Shown here: positions 41,160 through 48,684 of the stretch, piece by piece
Layout: each line of letters starts with the position of its first letter
Position numbering within the stretch: position 1 is the first letter of the stretch
Source of the DNA: Olsenella uli
Lineage (GTDB): Bacteria; Actinomycetota; Coriobacteriia; Coriobacteriales; Atopobiaceae
Reading direction: 5' to 3'
Assembly (NCBI RefSeq): GCF_901212655.1
Contig: NZ_CAAKON010000041.1
Span: forward strand, 73,956-137,955
Length of the DNA stretch: 64,000 nucleotides
Position numbers and translations under genes: made by a program
Notes under the pieces: model-generated
What the model was told of the DNA's origin: nothing
Database searches by the model: none
The model's input: the letters and a program-made list of their open reading frames with translations, nothing else

Positions 41160-44100
41160 ATGCGCAGGTACACGATGTTTTCCAGCTGCGCGCGGCGTCC
41201 GCTCGCGCTGTTCATGACGGCGGTGCTCGCCGTCTCCAGCATGCCCATGCTCCCGTTTGCCGAGGCGGTGGCCATCGCCGAGGAGCAGGATGCCAAGCCG
41301 GCCGCCGCGGTCAACAATGCCTCGGTAAACGTGGGCTGGAACTTTTCGGACGCTGCGAGCATCACCTTCGACACGCACCCTCAGGCGGACGGCTCCCTCA
41401 AGATCAGCGCGGACAGGATCCGCGAACTTGTGGGCAATACCGACGAGGTGAAGAAGGCCCTTACCTACAACGGCACGGGCACGGTGCCCGATGCTGGGGC
41501 GTCATCCTCTGGCCCCGCGTCGTCCTCGTCTGCCCAGGGCGGCTACGGCACGGCAGCGACGGCCTCTGCCGCTACCACGGGTGCGGCGGGCAAGGCCCAG
41601 GACCAGAGCGCCGTCACCTCGGCGGTCGATGCCAAGCTGGCCCTCATGCTCAGGCTGTTGCGCGGCGAGCAGGTGCAGGATTCCGAGCTCACCGACTCTG
41701 GCGACAAGGATCTCAGGACCCAGCTCAAGCTCGACGCCAGCAGGGAGCTCGTGAAGGACTCCCTCAAGCTCGAGAAGGACGACAAGGGCGTCTTTGAGGT
41801 CACAGGCAAGGTGGCGGGCGTGGATGCGGAGCTCACCTCGCCCAACCAGGCCATCAAGGTGACCAAGAATGACGATGGTGGCTTCATGGTATCTGCCGGA
41901 AGCGATGTCAAGGACGTGAAGCTCACCCTCAAGGTGAAGGGCGTCTCGTACAAGTACCAGTTCTCCTATAGCTACCAGCTGCAGGAAAAGGCCTCCACGC
42001 CGAGCACCAGATGGCCCTGGGCCACCGCGCCTTCGGCAGACGCGGCCACCACGGGTGCCCCCACCGACGCCGCCGCGACCGACGCCGCCGCGACCGACGC
42101 CGCTACTACGGCCGCCATCGCTGTCGCTCCCACGACGGAGAAGAGCACGTATCCCAAGCAGAAGGACGAGGCCAAGAAGCAGCACTGCCAGGACGCCAAG
42201 GACAAGCTTGGTCCCGCCTCCGGGCAGGACGCGCTCGTGACGCTCACGAGCGGCGCCGTCTCTGCCGTGGACTATTGGGCGGACCTGAGCATCCCCACCA
42301 CCGCCACCATCGACGGTCCACTCACCTATGGCGACGACGGCAAGGACTACGAGGTTGCCGTGCTGGATAGGGCGGGACTCAAGGGCACCGTCACCACCGA
42401 CAGCCCAGACAACTACACGGTGGGCGACTCCGTGAGCGAGTCTGCTGGCGACAATGGCGCCTCCGTCTACAAGGTGAACGTGAAGCCCGGGCGCCACACC
42501 AAAGACGGCGACAGGCATACCCTCACGATTACCTGGCAGTATCCCAATGGCGACCAGGTGGGCGGCTCTGCCGGCACCACCACGGTCTCCCTGCCGGACG
42601 TCGAGCGCAAGAAGATTGACCTCTCGACCCTCCAGCTCACGGACCTTCCGTACAAGATGCCGGCAGACCAGGCATCCGCCATCCGCGATAGGCTTAACTC
42701 GTTCATCAACGAGCGGGCCACTGCGGCGGGCAGCTCGCTCGAGAGCTTCTACGGCTCCGTTGACTTCATGGACGACGATGCCAAGGAGCAGTACCTCGCC
42801 GGCGTGACCACCGGCGTGGACATCGTGAAGAACGACCTGCTCACCTACACTGAGCACGACCCCAACGCCGATGCGGACTTTGAGGTTGTGGGCAAGCCGG
42901 GCGCCATTACGGTGAAGGCCGCCGACAGCCGCGACTGGAAGGACGACCCCGAGGCGGGCCAGCTCTACATCATGGGCAATGGCCTCGCGGGCACCGGCTC
43001 GGGCGAGGTCAAGGTCACGGCGGACAACCGCGACAGCCTTTGGCTCAACGGCACGCGTGAGCCGGAGCTGAAGTTCGACGGCTCGGGCGTCATCGCCAAG
43101 GCGGCGGACAATGCTGCCGGCACGATTCAGCTGGATGAGGGCACGTTTGACGGGGCGGGGCGGTCACTTGCGCCGTCGCATAGCGCCGCCGGCGCCCAGA
43201 GCCAGGACAGCAAGATCTTCATCAAGGGCGATGACGGCGTCATCAGAACCGTGACGGGCGTGCGCTTCATGTACGACTCCGTCATGCCGACGCTCAAGAC
43301 GCTCAGCGTGGATGGCAAAAACGATAAGAAGTACGGCACCAATCTGGGCGCCGAGGGCTTCGATGTCACCTTTGTGCCGAGCGACGTCAACTCGGGCGTC
43401 TACGATGACTCCGTGTCTGCCGAGTACAGCGGTCGCTCCCTCTCTCGCGGTCAGATGAATCCGACGCCGCTCGGCGACAGCCTCACGCTCTATGGCTTCA
43501 ACATCGGGGGCGACCAGAAGGTCGATGCCAACAGCATCAAGGTGCGCGTCACGGACAACGCGGGCAACCAGAAGGATTTCAACAAGGGGGATTCCAACAT
43601 TCCCGCCGACGTTTTGACGCTCGTCTCCATGGCCACGCGCCCCACGCTCACCAAGAGCTGGAGCAACAATACGGTCTTTAACGGCCGCTACTTCAACGCG
43701 AATCGCACTCTCACGCTCACCGTGAGCTTCAAGTACTTCGCGGACGAGCAGCAGTACGCCAGCACGCTCAAGAGCTCCACCGTGGCCACCATCATGCGCG
43801 ATGGTCAGGTCTTCAAGACCGTTGACGTTACGGACGATGGCTGGACCAACGTGGGCGGTGACAACTGGAGCATTACCGTCACCCTCAGCGAGGACGGCGA
43901 CTACGAGCTGCGCGACGTGCACTTCTACGATCTCATCGACCGTGAGGCCACACTCGACGGCGACTCGTTCGTCATCGACAAGACGGCGCCCGCCATGCAG
44001 GTGGCCTTCGACAACAACGACGTGCACAACGGCAAGTACTACAAGGCTGCCCGTACCGCAACAATCTCCGTCACCGAGAAGAACTTCTTGCCCGACATGG

Positions 44101-45425
44101 TGCGCATCTTCACCACGGCCAACTCCGGCAACGGCACCGACGTGGGCCAGACCATCATCTCCGGCTGGACCACGAACGGCGACTTCCATACGGCGCGCGT
44201 GACCTTCCCAGGTCAGGGCATCTACACGCTCTCCATCTCCGGTCAGGACCTCGCCACCAACAGGATGACCCCCTATGCGAGCCCGGAGTTTGTGGTGGAT
44301 ACCATCAAGCCCCAGCTCAAGATTGACGGGGTGGAGAACCGTCAGGCGTACTCGGGCGACATGGCCCCCTCCGCCACCGTCCATGACACGAACCTTGCCG
44401 AGGAGTCTACGATTCAGGTCACCAAGGTGAGCCACCCCATGGACGCCGATGACGAGAATCCCTACACGACGGAGCCCTCCAGGTCACAGACGGACATGTC
44501 CGTTGCCTACGCGAACCCGTCTGCCACCAAGGGGCACGACGGTGTCTACACCCTCACGGTGCAGGCGGTGGACCTTGCGGGCAACGTTGAGTCGCAGGCC
44601 GTCTCGTGGTCCATCAACCGATTTGGCTCCACCTACGTGCTCTCCGATGACACGAACAAGATGGTCGACGAGTACCTGCAGCCCGACGCCGTCTCGGACG
44701 TGATGGTTACCGAGATCAACCCCTCGGGTCTCATCGAGACGCAGACCGCGGTGGAGCTCACGCGCGACACGGAGAACGTGACCCTCAACAAGGATGAGAA
44801 CTACACCGCGAGCGTGGACTCCAGCTCCGGGTGGTACGAGTACACCTACCAGGTGAAGAGCGATAACTTCAACAAGCAGGACGGCACCTATCGCCTGCTG
44901 TTCCATTCCAAGGACGTGGCCGGCAACTCTTCTGAGAACACGGGCATGGGTAGGGGCGTCGACGGAGAGTCCACAGCCGAGGTGACCTTTGCCGTTGATG
45001 GCACGAAGCCCCTCGCGAGCTTCGTGGACCTCTCCAGCGGCGGGCGCTACGCGGAGGCCACGCACAAGGCGCTCGTGAACTTTGAGGACAACATCAAGCT
45101 CGACCATGCCGTCATCAAGGTGAACGGCACGACCTACGCCGAGCTCAACGCGAACCAGCTGGTCGCAAGCGGCACGCACGAGATCGACCTCAACGACAGC
45201 GCCACGCCGCAGGAGGTTTCCGTGGTGGTGTACGACGCCGCCGGCAATGCCTCCGACGAGATCAAGGCCACCAACGTGCTTGTGACCACCGACCCGCTGA
45301 CGCTCTGGCTCACCAACACGCAGCTGTTCGTGGCGTCGCTCATTGCGCTGGCTGCCGCCATCGGCGGCGGCGTGCTGCTCGTGGCGCGGCGCACGGCACG
45401 CAGAGGATCCGACACGGACAAGTGA
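41160..45425 (+). CDS. Very large Ig-like surface protein with C-terminal membrane anchor
   Basis: A 1421-residue exported protein. A signal peptide (about 1-40, ending around AVAIA) precedes an N-terminal region with two low-complexity Ala/Ser/Thr linkers near 110-140 and 290-325. From about 700 on, several bacterial Ig-like domains can be recognised by the recurring D-x-A-G-N turn (VTDNAGNQ, DLAGNVES, DVAGNSSE, YDAAGNAS) and repeated RTxTxSVxxKNF-like strands. A C-terminal helix (LFVASLIALAAAIGGGVLLVA) and basic tail anchor it; there is no LPxTG/SPxTG box, so it is not a sortase substrate by this reading. It follows the kinase operon within 13 bases of the previous gene. Adhesion is the likely role. 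Confidence 0.8.
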   Translation: MRRYTMFSSCARRPLALFMTAVLAVSSMPMLPFAEAVAIAEEQDAKPAAAVNNASVNVGWNFSDAASITFDTHPQADGSLKISADRIRELVGNTDEVKKALTYNGTGTVPDAGASSSGPASSSSAQGGYGTAATASAATTGAAGKAQDQSAVTSAVDAKLALMLRLLRGEQVQDSELTDSGDKDLRTQLKLDASRELVKDSLKLEKDDKGVFEVTGKVAGVDAELTSPNQAIKVTKNDDGGFMVSAGSDVKDVKLTLKVKGVSYKYQFSYSYQLQEKASTPSTRWPWATAPSADAATTGAPTDAAATDAAATDAATTAAIAVAPTTEKSTYPKQKDEAKKQHCQDAKDKLGPASGQDALVTLTSGAVSAVDYWADLSIPTTATIDGPLTYGDDGKDYEVAVLDRAGLKGTVTTDSPDNYTVGDSVSESAGDNGASVYKVNVKPGRHTKDGDRHTLTITWQYPNGDQVGGSAGTTTVSLPDVERKKIDLSTLQLTDLPYKMPADQASAIRDRLNSFINERATAAGSSLESFYGSVDFMDDDAKEQYLAGVTTGVDIVKNDLLTYTEHDPNADADFEVVGKPGAITVKAADSRDWKDDPEAGQLYIMGNGLAGTGSGEVKVTADNRDSLWLNGTREPELKFDGSGVIAKAADNAAGTIQLDEGTFDGAGRSLAPSHSAAGAQSQDSKIFIKGDDGVIRTVTGVRFMYDSVMPTLKTLSVDGKNDKKYGTNLGAEGFDVTFVPSDVNSGVYDDSVSAEYSGRSLSRGQMNPTPLGDSLTLYGFNIGGDQKVDANSIKVRVTDNAGNQKDFNKGDSNIPADVLTLVSMATRPTLTKSWSNNTVFNGRYFNANRTLTLTVSFKYFADEQQYASTLKSSTVATIMRDGQVFKTVDVTDDGWTNVGGDNWSITVTLSEDGDYELRDVHFYDLIDREATLDGDSFVIDKTAPAMQVAFDNNDVHNGKYYKAARTATISVTEKNFLPDMVRIFTTANSGNGTDVGQTIISGWTTNGDFHTARVTFPGQGIYTLSISGQDLATNRMTPYASPEFVVDTIKPQLKIDGVENRQAYSGDMAPSATVHDTNLAEESTIQVTKVSHPMDADDENPYTTEPSRSQTDMSVAYANPSATKGHDGVYTLTVQAVDLAGNVESQAVSWSINRFGSTYVLSDDTNKMVDEYLQPDAVSDVMVTEINPSGLIETQTAVELTRDTENVTLNKDENYTASVDSSSGWYEYTYQVKSDNFNKQDGTYRLLFHSKDVAGNSSENTGMGRGVDGESTAEVTFAVDGTKPLASFVDLSSGGRYAEATHKALVNFEDNIKLDHAVIKVNGTTYAELNANQLVASGTHEIDLNDSATPQEVSVVVYDAAGNASDEIKATNVLVTTDPLTLWLTNTQLFVASLIALAAAIGGGVLLVARRTARRGSDTDK

Positions 45426-45918
45426 GCTTTGGCTCCGCGCCGGCGGTCGGCGTTACCTCGTCTGCGATGTCTGCCAAGCAGCCGGCGCCCGCGCGCTCGG
45501 CGCAGAAGCAGCGGGTAAGCCGCCCATTGCGGCCAGCCAGCTGGCCAGCTGACCTCCCAATGAGTCACCTTGCCAGCAGTCTGCCGTCTACTTTGACTCA
45601 TTTCTCCAACAATAATAAGTTAGCCTACGAGTCACCTTGCCATCCCCTTTGACTCATTTTCCCAACAAGTGGGATGGTCCGCCGGGCCTTTGGTTTGGGA
45701 CAGCCCAAGCGGGAGGGGTGCCGATTTGTCAGGAAAATGAGTCAAAGTAGACGGCAGGCATCGGGTGGGGCGACTCGCCGGTTGAGGAGGGCTAAGAGTT
45801 CGCAAAAATGGGGTCCGTGCGGGTATTGCGGCGTATGACTGTCAGTATTGAGCCACCTAAGCGCACGTGTTGTGCGCCGGAAGGAAGCCTCCGGCATTGC
45901 CGGAGAGAGGGGGAGCAT
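45426..45918. other. Intergenic region with rearranged TGAGTCA element
   Basis: These 493 bases contain copy B of repeat family 1 (45561-45776) and no credible gene. No clear terminator was seen after the surface-protein gene, unless the palindrome plays that role. Confidence 0.55.
45561..45776. repeat. Nested palindromic repeat, family 1, copy B (partly duplicated)
   Basis: The left end CTGCCGTCTACTTTGACTCA (45581-45600) and the right end at 45734-45760 are inverted copies of the arms seen at 15303-15373. The arms here lie about 130 bases apart rather than 4. A second, shorter left half (GAGTCACCTTGCC...CTTTGACTCATTTT, 45630-45660) lies between them, so the left end is duplicated: both copies start GAGTCACCTTGCC and end in CCAACAA. 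The outer TGAGTCA (45561) and GACTC (45772) match the outer pair of copy A. The 60-base centre (45670-45730) is unrelated to copy A. Confidence 0.8.
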
Positions 45919-47334
45919 ATGTTCTGTCCTGAATGTGGAGCGCAGATCGACGAGGGGGGCCGATTCTGCCCCAAGTGCGGCACGGACCTGTGGGCCCGGG
46001 GCGCCAAGCCCGAGGCCCCCGTCGCGTCGGCTGCCGACGCGACGACCGCGGCAGTGTCTGGGAATTCGGCGCCGGTTGAGCCCGCCATCGGCGCTTATGT
46101 CGCGGCCTCGACGGATGAGGTCGGCCAGCCCACGCAGAAGGTTCCGGCTGCCGGCCAGACGCAGGTGACGCCACCTGCCCAGCCTGCGTACCAGCCGGGT
46201 CAGGTTCCGTTCATGCAGCACGCGGCGCAGGTGCCGCCCCAGGGCGATGCGCAGCAGGGTCAGTGGCAGCAGCCGGGCGCTGGCCAGTCGCAGAGCGCCG
46301 GAGCTACGGCGCAGCAGCCGGGCGCTGGCCAGTCGCAGAGCGCCGGAGCTACGGCGCAGCAGCCCGGCGCGGCCCAGCAGGCGTCCAATCAGCAGTGGGC
46401 CTACGCCCAGCAGCCCAACCAGCAGCGGACGGCCCCGCAGCCGCCCATGCCCTCGGCCCCGGCGCCCCAAGCAGCCAAGGGTTGCCTCGCCCAGGCCTTC
46501 GATGACCTGATGCACACCCCCGGTATGCTTGCTCGCGTGATGCAGATTGCCCTCATCCCCGGCCTCATCGCCATCGTCCCGGTCGTTGGTTGGGTCGTCG
46601 CTGCCATCATGGGCGTCTGCGTCACGGGCTTCGCCATCGAGTGGGGTCGTAGCCTCGCCCACGGCAGGTCCTTTGACGGCGCCGAGAAGCCGTGGACCAC
46701 AAAGCGGTTCTCGCTTGGCTTCTTTGCCAGTGCCCTGAGCGTATTCTGGTCGCTGCTCTCGTTCATCCCCGGCCTCATCGTCCAGTTCTTTGCGATTGGC
46801 GGAATCGCGGGCCTTGGCATGGGACTTGCTAGGCAGAGCTCGTATGCGAGCCTGTATGGAAGCAGCGCCTACCACAGCTATGCCAGCTCTGCCTCGGCCG
46901 CGGCTGGTGGCGTCGTCCTCATCATCTTCCTTGCCTGGCTTGCCAGCTTCGTGCTCTCCATCTTCTTTGGCATGTTCTCCGATGTCTCCGTCATGCACCT
47001 TGCGGTGAAGAACCGGGTCGAGTCCGGCTTTGAGCTCAAGGAGATTTGGAACGCCTACAAGCGCGACCTTGGCAAGCTCTTCTGCGCGAGCGTCCTGCCC
47101 TCGTTGATCGTCGCCGCTGCGACCACAATCGCGGTCCTGCTCGTGTGGGCCATCTTTGGCGCCATGGCTGCCGCCATGTACCGCATCGCGTTTATCTTCA
47201 TCCTCATCGCCGTGGCACTGACGGCGGTTGGCATTGCCTGTGCCTATGCCTTCCTCGTGATGCTCAATAATCGTGCTATCGGCTACTGGGCGGCTCGCTA
47301 CGCACCCGAGTGGACGAATGGGGCCAACAACTAG
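45919..47334 (+). CDS. Zinc-ribbon membrane protein, DUF4013-like
   Basis: A 471-residue protein. Residues 1-24 form a zinc ribbon (MFCPECGAQIDEGGRFCPKCG). A Gln/Pro/Ala-rich linker to about 185 includes a perfect tandem 15-residue repeat (QQPGAGQSQSAGATA twice). The remaining part has about six membrane helices (LIPGLIAIVPVVGWVVAAIMGVCVTGF, then FASALSVFWSLLSFIPGLIVQFFAIGGIAGLG and others) in the pattern of DUF4013. The function of such proteins is not known; the ribbon may bind metal or a partner. ATG at 45919 follows GGGGGAG; the open frame upstream has no ribbon. Confidence 0.8.
   Translation: MFCPECGAQIDEGGRFCPKCGTDLWARGAKPEAPVASAADATTAAVSGNSAPVEPAIGAYVAASTDEVGQPTQKVPAAGQTQVTPPAQPAYQPGQVPFMQHAAQVPPQGDAQQGQWQQPGAGQSQSAGATAQQPGAGQSQSAGATAQQPGAAQQASNQQWAYAQQPNQQRTAPQPPMPSAPAPQAAKGCLAQAFDDLMHTPGMLARVMQIALIPGLIAIVPVVGWVVAAIMGVCVTGFAIEWGRSLAHGRSFDGAEKPWTTKRFSLGFFASALSVFWSLLSFIPGLIVQFFAIGGIAGLGMGLARQSSYASLYGSSAYHSYASSASAAAGGVVLIIFLAWLASFVLSIFFGMFSDVSVMHLAVKNRVESGFELKEIWNAYKRDLGKLFCASVLPSLIVAAATTIAVLLVWAIFGAMAAAMYRIAFIFILIAVALTAVGIACAYAFLVMLNNRAIGYWAARYAPEWTNGANN
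46267..46356 (+). repeat. Perfect tandem 45-bp repeat inside the zinc-ribbon gene
   Basis: Positions 46267-46311 and 46312-46356 are identical; a partial third unit (CAGCAGCCCGGCG) follows. The unit is 15 codons, so copy-number change keeps the frame and varies linker length. Confidence 0.92.
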
Positions 47335-47416
47335 GCCTCGTCATTAACGCGTGAGTCTTGCGTAGCGCCGCCCTGCGCGGCGTGTCATGTCGTACTACGA
47401 CAAGAGAAGGGGAACC

Positions 47417-47853
47417 ATGTTCTGTCCTGATTGCGGTTCCCCGTCATCGACGGCGCCAAGTTCTGCCCTGTTTGTGGTGCAAGGCTCGACGGCCATGGTC
47501 GGGGTGTCGTTGCCCCCAGTGACCAGTCTGGCACCGCTGCACCCGCAAGCTCTCCTGCATCCTCTGGGACGGGTGCTCCCCGGCCCGCGCCCCAGCCGGG
47601 CGCGGGCTACCAGCAACCCGGCGCCTACCAGCAGGCGCCCTCGTATCAACAGCCTGCGTCCCAGCAGAATGCCGCCTTTCAGCAGCAGTTCACGGTGCCC
47701 GCGCAGACGGACCGTTCGTTGGTCATGTACATCCTGCTGACCATCGTCACCTGTGGTATCTACGGCCTCTATTTCCAGTGGAAGGTTCTTACGGACTGCG
47801 AATGCATGAGCGGCCGGCAATCTTCGACAGACGCTGGCATGCTTGCGCGGTGA
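47417..47853 (+). pseudogene. Frameshifted zinc-ribbon protein, DUF4234-like
   Basis: The start MFCPDCGSP (ATG 47417, after AGAAGGGG) is in one frame; the continuation VIDGAKFCPVCGARLDG is in another. Losing one C within TTCCCC at about 47440-47446 explains the break; restoring it gives the usual CPxCG...CPxCG ribbon. The rest has a Gln/Pro linker and a membrane segment (RSLVMYILLTIVTCGIYGLYFQWK) as in DUF4234, but the protein ends soon after, at 47853, so the 3' part is also altered or missing. It looks like a decayed paralogue of the upstream gene family. Confidence 0.7.
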
Positions 47854-47959
47854 CGTGCCCGCGTCGTTCCGGCCGACATCATCCACCTCGAGCAACCCTT
47901 CTGGCTTGGTCTCTGATTCGGTGAGCTGAGGGTCTGGGCCGAGTCATTTCGTTACGGCC

Positions 47960-48133
47960 TTGGCGACGCCAACGCGCTTGCGCGCCACTCTCGTGCTCAC
48001 CCTGTGCGCCGTGCCCGCGGTGGTCTTCATGCTGCAGGGCTGGCTGTCGATGCCGTGGATTGGCAAGGTCGCGGACATGTCGCGCCTGGGCTCCGCCGCC
48101 ACTGTCGCCGGCTCGCTGTTCCTGAAGGAGTAG
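47960..48133 (+). pseudogene. Possible remnant of a membrane protein gene
   Basis: One frame from TTG 47960 to TAG 48133 encodes 57 residues with good GC codon bias: a hydrophobic helix (LVLTLCAVPAVVFMLQGW) followed by SMPWIGKVADMSRLGSAATVAGSLFLKE. No ribosome-binding site precedes it, and a stop lies upstream at 47927. It may be the tail of a lost gene, perhaps the true end of the preceding broken one in another frame. I recognise no family. Confidence 0.3.
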
Positions 48134-48258
48134 GCGGTCGACAGGCGTCGCGTTTGGGCTTTGTTCGCTGCTGGCGCGCCGCTGGAATGGAGCCGCGTGC
48201 GGTCGTGAGACTCGACGCCGACGCGTAACCCGGTGTCACTCGCACATACAGCCATTGC

Positions 48259-48306
48259 CGCGAGGCCTACTCCAGCTGCGTGCGGAGCGGGCCTCGCGCA
48301 TTCTTT
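48259..48306 (+). terminator. Probable terminator hairpin
   Basis: CGCGAGGCC (48259-48267) pairs perfectly with GGCCTCGCG (48290-48298), followed by CATTCTTT. It would end any transcript from the broken genes upstream. Confidence 0.55.
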
Positions 48307-48363
48307 ACGTGCACATGAGAACGACGTGACGCTCCCGGGCGCCCGCGTGTGTACAATACCTTC

Positions 48364-48684
48364 GTTTGGCGCGCGTCCGCTGGGCGCGCGTCTTTGTGCC
48401 GGCTCACGCCCGGCCGTTCTGTAGGCAAAGAGAAGGGTCATTGATGAAACCTCGACCTGTGTGTCGATGACCCTGCGTGACGTGTTCCTCGGGCACGCCG
48501 TGCGGGGTGTCCGAAAAGTCTGTGTGAGCGGCGTGCCCTCGGGCGGGCCGCCTGGTGGCTGAGCTCTCCTTTTTGCGCGCTGGATACTAGCGCGCTGTTT
48601 CTGAGCTACGGGAAGGTCTCCTAGTTTCAGGAAACTTGCAAAAGGGCCTGTCCCCAACCACACGCTCGATGAAGGGGAATGCGA
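48364..48684 (+). promoter_or_regulatory. Long structured leader RNA of the MgtE-like/NRAMP-like genes
   Basis: With a start near 48364, the leader is about 320 bases. Stems: GGGTCAT/ATGACCC (48435-48441 with 48467-48473); a perfect 10-bp helix GGGCACGCCG/CGGCGTGCCC (48491-48500 with 48529-48538); GCGCGC/GCGCGC (48575-48580 with 48590-48595), preceded by CTTTTT and followed by TGTTT, terminator-like. It does not fit the M-box or yybP-ykoY consensus as I know them. It contains the mini-ORF at 48444. It is a candidate for a magnesium- or metal-responsive element. Confidence 0.5.
48444..48470 (+). CDS. Eight-codon leader peptide MKPRPVCR
   Basis: A mini-ORF with an AGAAGGG ribosome-binding site six bases before its ATG. 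It lies in the loop and right arm of the GGGTCAT/ATGACCC hairpin, so translation would open that stem. Two of its eight codons are proline. In enterobacteria, proline-containing leader peptides (mgtL) control magnesium transporter genes, which makes a similar role possible here. Confidence 0.4.
   Translation: MKPRPVCR

Larger units (their letters stand above)
48134..48684. other. Intergenic region with structured leader of the magnesium locus
   Basis: The region contains a hairpin CGCGAGGCC/GGCCTCGCG (48259-48298) followed by CATTCTTT, probably an upstream terminator; a TACAAT -10 candidate at 48352-48357; a doubled GGCGCGCGTC (48368-48377 and 48383-48392); and then the leader described separately. 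Confidence 0.55.
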
